Origin: OLB6 sp964467455
Lineage (GTDB): Bacteria; Bacteroidota; Ignavibacteria; Kapaibacteriales; Kapaibacteriaceae
Length of the DNA stretch: 64,000 nt
Direction of reading: 5' to 3'
Assembly (NCBI GenBank): GCA_964467455.1
Contig: CAYXQJ010000011.1
Coordinates: forward strand, 24,838-88,837
Position 1 is the stretch's first letter. Each line of letters opens with the position of its first letter. Below are positions 8,104 to 16,193 of this stretch, piece after piece. Under the pieces are notes generated by a model that had not been told where the DNA came from, made no database searches, and saw nothing but the letters and a program-made list of their open reading frames with translations. Both the position numbers and the translations under genes were made by a program.

Positions 8104-9168
8104 ATGAAACGTTCTCTCTATCTGATCGCCGCTATCGTCGGCGTGATGAACCTCACCTCGTTCGACACGGTCGCGGGCGAGAAACCGCGTGTCTTCATCC
8201 TCGCAACGGGTGGAACGATCGCCGGATCGGCGGAATCGAACACATCGGTCGGCTACACGTCCGGTGCTGTAACGGTCGACGTTTTGCTTCAAGCCGTTCC
8301 TTCCGTCAAAGAGATCGCTGTGATCCACGGTGAGCAGATCGCCTCGATCGGCAGTCAGGATATGAACGATAAGGTCTGGCTCAAGCTGGCCAAGCGCGTC
8401 AATGAGTTGTTGCGTGCCGACAGTGTGGACGGCATCGTGATCACACACGGCACCGACACCATGGAAGAGACCGCCTACTTCCTTCAGCTAGTGGTCAAGA
8501 GCAACAAGCCGGTCGTCCTCACCGGCTCGATGCGTCCATCCACGGCCCTAAGTGCTGACGGCCCCCTTAACATCTACAATGCCGTTGCTGTTGCCGCCGA
8601 TCCCAATGCAAAGGGAAGGGGCGTACTGGTTGCTGCGAATGATGAAGTGCACAGTGGACGTGACATCACCAAGACGAACACCACGTCGGTGCAGACGTTC
8701 ATGTCGCCGCAATACGGCTTGATCGCCACGACGCTGTACGGAAAACAAACCTTCTTCCGCGTACCATATCGCCTACACACAGATAAGAGCGAGTTCACGG
8801 TCGACGGTGTTGAATCACTGCCGCGTGTGGATGTGATCTATGCTCATGCTGACATGTCGGCAGACATGATCGATGCCGCGGTGAAGAACGGTGCAAAAGG
8901 GATCGTCGTAGCTGGTGTCGGCGACGGCAACATGACCACGCCTGCACTGGAAGCACTCGCCCGTGCAGCGAAGGCCGGTGTTGTCTGCGTACGCTCATCG
9001 CGCGTGCCAACGGGACGCACCTGGCGCAACTCCGAGATCGACGACGACAAGTATGGCCTTGTTGTTGCCGGCGAACTGTTGCCGGCAAAAGCACGTGTTC
9101 TCCTCAAGCTTTGCTTGATGAAGACGAACGACGTGAAAAAGATCCAGAACTACTTTGATACTTACTGA
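8104..9168 (+). CDS. ansB: Type II L-asparaginase, periplasmic
   Basis: This 354-residue enzyme converts asparagine to aspartate and ammonia. A signal peptide of about 24 residues precedes PRVFILATGGTIAGS, which holds the nucleophilic Thr. The second catalytic motif, ITHGTDTMEETA, and VVLTGSMRP are intact. Length and order match high-affinity type II enzymes. ATG 8104 is preferred to GTG 8095. It sits 22 bases after the porin gene and upstream of two transporters and aspartase, so its product would feed the next enzyme. Confidence 0.93.
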   Translation: MKRSLYLIAAIVGVMNLTSFDTVAGEKPRVFILATGGTIAGSAESNTSVGYTSGAVTVDVLLQAVPSVKEIAVIHGEQIASIGSQDMNDKVWLKLAKRVNELLRADSVDGIVITHGTDTMEETAYFLQLVVKSNKPVVLTGSMRPSTALSADGPLNIYNAVAVAADPNAKGRGVLVAANDEVHSGRDITKTNTTSVQTFMSPQYGLIATTLYGKQTFFRVPYRLHTDKSEFTVDGVESLPRVDVIYAHADMSADMIDAAVKNGAKGIVVAGVGDGNMTTPALEALARAAKAGVVCVRSSRVPTGRTWRNSEIDDDKYGLVVAGELLPAKARVLLKLCLMKTNDVKKIQNYFDTY

Positions 9169-9217
9169 CATCATCGAATAACTTCGAGCACATCCCGAAG
9201 TCGTCTTCTTCCTGACC

Positions 9218-10840
9218 TTGGGGGCTGGATATGCGATTGGTTCGATCAAGATCGGTGCACAGCGGCTCGGAGCAGTCTTAGGCGTTTTGATCGCCGGCTT
9301 GATCGTCGGCCAGATCGACGTTGTTGTCGGTGCGAACGTCAAGTGGATCTTCTTCGATCTCTTCCTGTTCACCGTCGGCTTCAAATGTGGTCCGCAGTTC
9401 GTGCAGGGTCTGCGCTCCAGCGGCCTAATGCAGATCGGCCTCACCTTGGTCTTCTTTGCCGTCGCGATGGTGCTGACGATCGGCGCATCAATCCTGCTCG
9501 GTCTCGATAAAGGGGCGACCATTGGTCTCTATGCCGGTTCGCTTACCGTGTCGGCAGCGCTCGGTGTGGCAAGTGATGCGTTGCATCGCGTGGTGACGTC
9601 GCAGTCAGACCTTGCCATGATGCAGGCATACATGGCATCAGCGTTCGCCGCCTGCTATGTGATCGGAATGTTATTCACCACATGGTTCTTGTCGCGCCTC
9701 GGACCAAAGATCCTGCATGTCGACCTGGCGGCATCCTGTAAGTCGCTGGAGAAAGAACTCGGCGTACAGGAACTCGACGAACTGAGTACAACGCTGTACC
9801 ATGAGGTCGCGATCCGCAGTTATCGAGTCAGTGGTGACCACGTCGGAATGTCTGTGGCCGAGATCGAATCGCAATTCGCATCCGGACGCATCTTCGTAGA
9901 AGCCATCCATCGAGAAGGGGCGATCATTGAACCGTCACAAACGGACACGGTTCGTGTTGATGATGTGATCGCACTGACGGGCCGGGGCGAAGAACTTGCA
10001 TCCGAGAGCAATCCCTGGCGAGAACATGAGATCACGGACCGCGCGGTGTTGGACATCCCCACGCGGACGGCAACGGTGGTTGTTACCTCGAAGGACTATC
10101 TCGGACGACCAATGCATGAACTTGCTCGAGATACGAACCTTCGTAGCGTCTTTCTGGTCAAGATCGAACGTGGAGGTTTAGAGCTTCCACGCTCGTGGAC
10201 GACTACCTTAGAGTCGGGCGACAAGGTCACGTTGGTCGGCCGATCAAGTGCCATTGAGCATGCAGCCGGAGTTGTTGGCGAGTTGTACACGCCGTCAAAG
10301 GCCACGAACGTGGTCGTGATCTCACTCACGATCGTGGTCGGTGCAGTGATTGGCATTCCGGCGTTGACCCTTGGCAAACTTGAACTGGGATTGGGCGTCG
10401 GTGTCGGCATCTTGCTGGGCGGTCTTGCATTGGGCTACATCCGATCGAAGCGCCGAAACAAAGAACACGTTTCTGAATCGGTGTTGTGGCTGCTCGACAA
10501 CGTCGGGCTCGCAGGGTTTGTTGCCGTGACCGCACTTGAAGCGGCACCACTGATGATCTCGTCGCTGTCGGAGGTTGGCATTGGTCTACTTGCTGCATCA
10601 CTCTTGATGGCCTTCGTGCCACATCTGATCGTCATGCTTGTTGGACGCTACGTCTTCAACGTTCACCCGGGTATCCTGCTCGGTATCTGTGCCGGTGCCG
10701 GTGTACTGGCACCGGGACTTGCGGCGATCCAGGACGTTGCACAGAGTAAGGTGCCGACCATCGGCTATAGCGTAACGTATGCGCTTGGCAATATCCTGCT
10801 GGCGCTTGGCGGTTCCATCCTTGTGACGGTGCTGTTATGA
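9218..10840 (+). CDS. AspT/YidE-type transporter with TrkA-C domains; N-terminus interrupted by in-frame TAA
   Basis: This is a membrane antiporter of the aspartate:alanine exchanger family: hydrophobic block, two TrkA-C (RCK-C) domains at about residues 190-370, then a second hydrophobic block. Residue order GYAIGSIKIGAQRLGAV and GLYAGSLTVSAALGVASD fits AspT/YbjL proteins. Family-like sequence continues upstream of the TTG at 9218: the same frame reads LRAHPEVVFFLTLGAGY back to a TAA at 9179-9181, and beyond that TDIIE. A complete gene would therefore start near TTG 9155. Either the first membrane segment is lost, initiation occurs weakly at 9218, or the TAA is a mutation or base error. The stop overlaps the next start (ATGA). 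Confidence 0.75.
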   Translation: MGAGYAIGSIKIGAQRLGAVLGVLIAGLIVGQIDVVVGANVKWIFFDLFLFTVGFKCGPQFVQGLRSSGLMQIGLTLVFFAVAMVLTIGASILLGLDKGATIGLYAGSLTVSAALGVASDALHRVVTSQSDLAMMQAYMASAFAACYVIGMLFTTWFLSRLGPKILHVDLAASCKSLEKELGVQELDELSTTLYHEVAIRSYRVSGDHVGMSVAEIESQFASGRIFVEAIHREGAIIEPSQTDTVRVDDVIALTGRGEELASESNPWREHEITDRAVLDIPTRTATVVVTSKDYLGRPMHELARDTNLRSVFLVKIERGGLELPRSWTTTLESGDKVTLVGRSSAIEHAAGVVGELYTPSKATNVVVISLTIVVGAVIGIPALTLGKLELGLGVGVGILLGGLALGYIRSKRRNKEHVSESVLWLLDNVGLAGFVAVTALEAAPLMISSLSEVGIGLLAASLLMAFVPHLIVMLVGRYVFNVHPGILLGICAGAGVLAPGLAAIQDVAQSKVPTIGYSVTYALGNILLALGGSILVTVLL

Positions 10841-12168
10841 TGTGGTTTGAACTTGGACTGTTGTTGCTCTGCATCGTGCTTGGTGCACGACTCGGAGGTA
10901 TTGGTCTGGGCGCTACCGGCGGCATCGGTCTTGTGATCCTGGTCTTTGGTTTTGGTTTACCACCAGGATCGCCCCCTTCCATGGTCTTAGGGATGATCAT
11001 TGCCGTGATCACAGCACTGGCAGCCATGCAAGCAGCCGGCGGTCTTGATTACCTCGTGGCCATTGCGAGCAAGGTAATGAGCAAGAAGCCCGAGTACATC
11101 ACATTCATCGCGCCGTTCGTGACGTATTTGTTGACGTTCGCAAGCGGGACGCAACACGTGATCTATGCGTTGATGCCCGTGATCGTTGAAGTATCGGCCA
11201 AGGCCGACATTCGTCCGGAACGTCCACTGTCGATGAGCGTGATCGCTTCACAAAGTGGATTGATCGCTTCACCCATCAGTGCTGCATCCGTGGCCATGGT
11301 GGGAGCGCTGGTCTCCTTCAACGTGTCGTTGGTGAGCATCATGATGGTGATCATTCCGTCGACGATCCTTGGTGTGATCGTTGGTATTCTCTCTGTGGCA
11401 TGGCGCGGAAAAAAGCTGAGTGAAGATCCGGACTTCATCGCGCGTGTCCAGAGTGGTCAGGTACCGACGACGACAACTATGCCGACGTTTGTAGGAACGT
11501 CACTGCGCAATGCTCGCGGATCGTTGATCACCTTCTTGTTTGCGATCGTTGCTGTTGTCGTCCTTGGAATCATACCCGAACTCCGTCCGCAGTACCAGGT
11601 CTTTGCTGAAGGTCATGCAGAGATGGGGCAAGTAGAGATCGGTCAGGCCATCATGATGGTGATGATCGCTGCCTCGGGGATCATCATGTTGTTCTTTGGT
11701 GCGAAGCCCGATGACACGGTCAAGAACAGCATCATGAAGGGGGGCATTGTGGCAGTGATCTCCATTCTCGGTGTCTCGTGGATGGGATCGTCGTTCTTCG
11801 AGGGCAATCGCCCCGAGATCGTGGCCGGGATCTCCAATGTGATCGCCAGTGCTCCCTGGATCTTGGCGCTCGGACTTTTCGTGTTATCCATCTTGTTGAT
11901 CAGTCAAGCGGCAACGATCGTCACACTCGTACCTGTTGCTGTGGCACTGGGATTGCCGCCGGCAGCCATTATCGGTGTCTTCCCCGCGGTCAATGGGTCG
12001 TTCTTCCTACCGACCTATGGGACCATCCTCGCCGCTGTGTCGTTCGATCATACCGGATCGACGAAGATCGGTAAATACCTCGTCAATCATTCCTTCATGG
12101 TGCCTGGATTGGTGACCGTTGTTGCATCTACGGTGTTCGCCATCATCCTGGCCCAATTGTTCTTTTAG
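10837..12168 (+). CDS. DcuA/DcuB-family anaerobic C4-dicarboxylate transporter
   Basis: This 443-residue polytopic membrane protein has DcuA/B features: ARLGGIGLGATGGIGLVILVF at the N-terminus, FASGTQHVIYALMPVI, and RPLSMSVIASQSGLIASPISA in the middle. These carriers exchange fumarate or aspartate for succinate, and DcuA favours aspartate. It is fourth in the operon and coupled to the AspT-like gene by ATGA. In this context it would import the fumarate or aspartate made outside the inner membrane. DcuA cannot be separated from DcuB by eye. Confidence 0.9.
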   Translation: MMWFELGLLLLCIVLGARLGGIGLGATGGIGLVILVFGFGLPPGSPPSMVLGMIIAVITALAAMQAAGGLDYLVAIASKVMSKKPEYITFIAPFVTYLLTFASGTQHVIYALMPVIVEVSAKADIRPERPLSMSVIASQSGLIASPISAASVAMVGALVSFNVSLVSIMMVIIPSTILGVIVGILSVAWRGKKLSEDPDFIARVQSGQVPTTTTMPTFVGTSLRNARGSLITFLFAIVAVVVLGIIPELRPQYQVFAEGHAEMGQVEIGQAIMMVMIAASGIIMLFFGAKPDDTVKNSIMKGGIVAVISILGVSWMGSSFFEGNRPEIVAGISNVIASAPWILALGLFVLSILLISQAATIVTLVPVAVALGLPPAAIIGVFPAVNGSFFLPTYGTILAAVSFDHTGSTKIGKYLVNHSFMVPGLVTVVASTVFAIILAQLFF

Positions 12169-12179
12169 GAGCAAACGTC

Positions 12180-13661
12180 ATGACATTCGCTATTCGCATC
12201 ACGACACTTGTCTGTTTGACGATCGTCGGCATCACATGTCCGGTGTTCTCACAGACAGGTACGCGTACTGAACGCGATCTCTTGGGCGAGAAGCAGATCC
12301 CGAACAACGTCTACTACGGCGTGCAAACGGCTCGTGCTCTCGAGAACTTTCAGATCTCGGGCATCTTGTCGAATCATTATCAGGGTTTTGTGGAAGCATG
12401 GGCGATCGTGAAGCTCGCAGCAGCCCGCGCCAATACGGACGTTGGGTCGATGAAGCCCGAACATCTTCGCATGATCGAATCGGCCTGCGAAGCCGTGTTG
12501 GCCGGCAAGTATCACGACCAGTTCATCGTTGATTGGTTTCAAGGGGGCGCGGGTACGTCCACAAACATGAATGCCAACGAAGTGCTGGCAAACATCGGAT
12601 TAGAACTCGCAGGACGTCAGAAGGGTGAGTATCAATATCTCGACCCGCACGACCACCTCAACATGTCGCAGTCGACGAACGACTCGTATCCGACGGCCAT
12701 CAAGGTGGCGTTGATCCTGCGCAACATCCGGCTCATCGAGGAGTTGGAGAATCTTGTTCGTTCGTTTCGAGCAAAGGGCAACGAATTCCTGCGCATCGTC
12801 AAGATGGGCCGCACGGAGTTACAAGATGCCGTACCGATGACGTTGGGACAGGAGTTTCACGCCTTTGCGGCGTCGCTAGAAGCCGAGATCGCCTATCTCA
12901 AGGATGCAGAAAAATATCTCTACAGTGTAAACATGGGCGCCACGGCAATTGGCACCGGTATCAATGCACCTGAGGGATATGCAAAGAACTGCGCGGACCA
13001 TCTCGCAAAGATCGTGCGGAGGCCCATTGTCCCTGCGCGTGATATGATCGCAGCGACATGGGATCAACAGGGCTTCGTGGTGTATAGCAGCGCACTCAAG
13101 AGCACGGCCATCAAGCTCTCGAAGATCGCTAATGACCTGATCCTGCTCTCTTCCGGACCTCGTGCCGGCTTGTTCGAGATCAACCTCCCGGCACTGCAGC
13201 CCGGATCGTCGATCATGCCGGGCAAGGTCAACCCCGTCATCCCCGAGCTCGTCAACCTTGTCTGCTTCCGCGTGATGGGCAATGATGCCAGCGTCACCAT
13301 CGCGGCCCATCATGGTCAGCTCCAGTTGAATGCCTACGAGCCCCTTACCGGTATTGCTTGTATTGAATCGCAAAGTCTGCTCTACAAACTCTCAACTACG
13401 CTGCGCACCAAGTGTGTTGACGGCATTACGGCCAATGAGAAGGTCCTCAAACACTACATGGAGACCACTGTCGGCATCGTCACCGCCCTCAACCCCGTCA
13501 TCGGCTATGAAAAGTCTACGGAGCTGGCCGGAGAGGCCTATCGCACCGGAAAAGGCATCATGGAGATCATCCGCGAGAAGAAGATCCTCACCGAACAACA
13601 GATCAAAGAACTGCTCGATCCCGAGAAACTCACCAATCTGAAGCCAGAAGACTATAAATAG
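12180..13661 (+). CDS. aspA: Aspartate ammonia-lyase with signal peptide
   Basis: This 493-residue enzyme deaminates aspartate to fumarate. Family motifs include QGGAGTSTNMNANEV, QSTNDSYPTA, and the catalytic loop GSSIMPGKVNP. Unusually, about 25 residues precede the normal aspartase start (RTERDLLGEKQIP): MTFAIRITTLVCLTIVGIT, then CPVFSQ. This has a basic start, a hydrophobic core and a small-residue cleavage site, like a Sec signal peptide, so the enzyme is probably periplasmic. It follows the DcuA/B gene by 11 bases. Fumarase is the alternative relative, but aspartase fits the residue pattern and operon better. Confidence 0.9.
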   Translation: MTFAIRITTLVCLTIVGITCPVFSQTGTRTERDLLGEKQIPNNVYYGVQTARALENFQISGILSNHYQGFVEAWAIVKLAAARANTDVGSMKPEHLRMIESACEAVLAGKYHDQFIVDWFQGGAGTSTNMNANEVLANIGLELAGRQKGEYQYLDPHDHLNMSQSTNDSYPTAIKVALILRNIRLIEELENLVRSFRAKGNEFLRIVKMGRTELQDAVPMTLGQEFHAFAASLEAEIAYLKDAEKYLYSVNMGATAIGTGINAPEGYAKNCADHLAKIVRRPIVPARDMIAATWDQQGFVVYSSALKSTAIKLSKIANDLILLSSGPRAGLFEINLPALQPGSSIMPGKVNPVIPELVNLVCFRVMGNDASVTIAAHHGQLQLNAYEPLTGIACIESQSLLYKLSTTLRTKCVDGITANEKVLKHYMETTVGIVTALNPVIGYEKSTELAGEAYRTGKGIMEIIREKKILTEQQIKELLDPEKLTNLKPEDYK

Positions 13662-13723
13662 GTCAATCGGCGAAGTTTCAAGATATTCGTAATTGGCTTT
13701 CGCTATTCTACAAGGTGTGAGGT

Positions 13724-14809
13724 ATGGATTTCAAGGACTTAGTCAAACAACTGGCAGATCGAGTTCTTCGCGTCAAGGACAGCGTGATGACGGAGGAAGC
13801 GGCGAAGAATGCGATGATCATGCCGTTCCTACAGGTACTTGGGTACGATGTTTTCAACCCGCTAGAGGTTGTTCCAGAATACGTTACGGATGTTGGCACC
13901 AAGAAGGGTGAGAAGATCGACTATGCTGTCATGAAGGACGGCGTACCGATGATCTTGGTCGAGTGTAAACATCATGCTCAGAATCTGGATCTTCACGACG
14001 GGCAGCTGTTGCGGTACTTCCATGTTTCACCGGCGAAGTTCGGCATTCTAACGAATGGCATCAGTTATCGGTTCTATACCGATCTCGTTGACACCAACAA
14101 GATGGATGAGAAGCCGTTCCTCGAGTTTACGCTTACAACGATCACCGATGCAAAGATTGAAGAGCTGAAGAAGTTTCATAAGAGTTACTTCGACAAGGAT
14201 GCGGTCACTGAATCTGCACGTGAGTTGATGTATCTCAATGAACTCCGTGCTGTTGTACAACGCGAAGTAAACGACCCCAGTGATGACTTCGCAAAGTATT
14301 TTGCGCGACTAGTTCACGAAGGTTCGGTCACGGTGAAGATTCTTGAACAGTTCAAAGGTTATGTTAAGCGTACGTTTAGTCAGTACATCAACGACGCCTT
14401 GAATGAACGCTTGCAACTTGCTATCAAGCAACAAGATGCTGCAGATGAGGCTAGTACAACTACAAGATCAACGTCGAGTGATGCTTCAGAAGAAAAGCCG
14501 AAGGTTGTAACAACCCAAGAAGAACTTGAAGGATTTCTTATTGTCAAGTCGCTTCTTCATGGCCATGTTGACACGAAGCGTGTTTTCTACAGAGACGCAC
14601 AGACCTACTTCACGATTCTGCTTGATGACAACAAGGGCAAAATCGTTTGCAGGCTTTGGTACAACGGCAAGAGGAAGTACATCGGTACGTTCGATGATGC
14701 GAAGAATGAGACCAAACACGAGATCAATTCAAACGACGACATATTCGCCCACACAGCCACGCTAGTCGAGACTGCCAAACGATTGTCGTCACTTCAATCA
14801 TCTAACTAA
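13724..14809 (+). CDS. HsdR_N-type nuclease-domain protein, stand-alone
   Basis: This 361-residue protein has an N-terminal domain like that of type I restriction R subunits (HSDR_N). The PD-(D/E)xK core is visible as PEYVTDVGTKKGEKIDY followed by ILVECKHH. A C-terminal region after a Ser/Thr-rich linker (residues about 245-265) resembles a small sequence-recognition domain often found in these solitary proteins. No helicase, HsdM or HsdS gene is nearby. A SD-like GTGAGGT precedes the ATG. Role is unknown; it may be a prophage- or defence-derived orphan nuclease. Confidence 0.75.
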   Translation: MDFKDLVKQLADRVLRVKDSVMTEEAAKNAMIMPFLQVLGYDVFNPLEVVPEYVTDVGTKKGEKIDYAVMKDGVPMILVECKHHAQNLDLHDGQLLRYFHVSPAKFGILTNGISYRFYTDLVDTNKMDEKPFLEFTLTTITDAKIEELKKFHKSYFDKDAVTESARELMYLNELRAVVQREVNDPSDDFAKYFARLVHEGSVTVKILEQFKGYVKRTFSQYINDALNERLQLAIKQQDAADEASTTTRSTSSDASEEKPKVVTTQEELEGFLIVKSLLHGHVDTKRVFYRDAQTYFTILLDDNKGKIVCRLWYNGKRKYIGTFDDAKNETKHEINSNDDIFAHTATLVETAKRLSSLQSSN

Positions 14810-14811
14810 TT

Positions 14812-14867
14812 CTAGCCCTCTAGCCTCCTAGCCCTCTAACTTCTAGCTGACTAGCTGATTAGCCGTT
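14812..14867. repeat. Octamer tandem array, CTAGCCCT/TAGCTGAC type x7
   Basis: Seven 8-base units (CTAGCCCT, CTAGCCTC, CTAGCCCT, CTAACTTC, TAGCTGAC, TAGCTGAT, TAGCCGTT) fill the whole space between the HsdR_N-type gene and the der start codon at 14872. They leave no room for an ordinary ribosome binding site. Confidence 0.85.
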
Positions 14868-14871
14868 TAAC

Positions 14872-16185
14872 ATGAGTTTAGTAGCGATCGTCGGCCGACC
14901 CAACGTCGGCAAGTCCACCCTGTTCAATCGGATCATTGAAGAGCGTCACGCCATTGTGGAGAGTGAGCCCGGGGTGACCCGTGACCGACTGTATGCAAAA
15001 GGGGAGTGGGCGGGCAAACATTTCCAGCTGGTCGACACCGGCGGTATCGTGCCGGATAGCGAAGAATTGTTCGACAAGGCCATTCGTGAACAAGCGATCT
15101 TGGCCATCGAAGAGGCCGACGCCATCGTCTTTGTGTGCGATGGACGTGACGGACTCACACCCGTCGACCGTGAGATCGCCATGTTGCTGCGCAACTCGTC
15201 GAAGCCGGTGACGCTGGTGGTCAACAAGTGCGATAATGCCCAAGCCGACCTCAACGCGACAGAGTTCTATGAACTCGGACTCGGCGAGCCCTTTGCGATC
15301 TCGGCCATGAATGGCCGCAGCACGGGTGACTTCCTTGATGCCGTCGTGGAACACCTCGACGTCGGAGAAGACATCGAAGATGAGCGATTGAAGATCGCCA
15401 TCGTCGGACGCCCTAACGTCGGCAAGTCGTCGCTCACAAACGCCCTTCTCGGCAAAGACCGCATGGTGGTCACGCCCATCGCCGGCACCACGCGCGATGC
15501 CATCGACTCGGTGGTGAAGTACTACGGCGAAGAGATCGTCTTGATCGACACGGCCGGACTCCGCCGACGCAGCACGATCAAAGAAAGCGTCGAGTTGTAT
15601 TCAACGATGCGCACAGCCCGCGCTATCGACCGTTGTGATGTGGCCATTGTTCTCCTCGATGCCACCCTCGGTCTGGAACATCAAGACAAGCGCATCCTCA
15701 GCGAGGTCGAAGAGAATCGCAAAGGCATGATCATCGCCGTCAACAAGTGGGATCTCATCGAAAAAGACACCAAGACGGCCGAGGCCTTCACGGCGAAGAT
15801 TCGTGAAGAGCTTCGCACCCTGGACTACGTTCCTGTTGTCTACATCAGCGCCGTCACCAAGCAGCGTATCACCAAGATCATCGAGATGGCCAAGGAGATC
15901 CAGGCGCGTCGACTGCACCGGATCCCCACCCACGAACTCAATGACCGTTTGATCGAAATGTTGGAACGCACGCCCCCTCCCAACGTGAAAGGGCGAGATC
16001 TGCGGATCAATTACGTCACCCAGGTCAAGAGTGCGCCACCAGTCTTTGCCTTCTTCCTCAACCACCCGGAGCTTCTTCCCGAAAGCTACAAACGATACAT
16101 TGAGCGTCAGCTGCGGGGTCTGTACGACCTCATCGGCGTGCCGATCAGCTTTGTGTTCCGGAAGAAGAACAAGGATCGGGAGTAG
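14872..16185 (+). CDS. der: Ribosome assembly GTPase Der (EngA)
   Basis: This 437-residue GTPase has two consecutive G domains, each beginning GRPNVGKS (near residues 8 and 180), with DTGG/DTAG and NKCD/NKWD motifs, followed by the KH-like C-terminal domain (RDLRINYVTQ, IERQLRGLYDLIGVPI). It acts in 50S subunit maturation. Length and organisation are normal. Its start codon directly follows an octamer array. Confidence 0.97.
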   Translation: MSLVAIVGRPNVGKSTLFNRIIEERHAIVESEPGVTRDRLYAKGEWAGKHFQLVDTGGIVPDSEELFDKAIREQAILAIEEADAIVFVCDGRDGLTPVDREIAMLLRNSSKPVTLVVNKCDNAQADLNATEFYELGLGEPFAISAMNGRSTGDFLDAVVEHLDVGEDIEDERLKIAIVGRPNVGKSSLTNALLGKDRMVVTPIAGTTRDAIDSVVKYYGEEIVLIDTAGLRRRSTIKESVELYSTMRTARAIDRCDVAIVLLDATLGLEHQDKRILSEVEENRKGMIIAVNKWDLIEKDTKTAEAFTAKIREELRTLDYVPVVYISAVTKQRITKIIEMAKEIQARRLHRIPTHELNDRLIEMLERTPPPNVKGRDLRINYVTQVKSAPPVFAFFLNHPELLPESYKRYIERQLRGLYDLIGVPISFVFRKKNKDRE

Positions 16186-16193
16186 CGAGTGAC

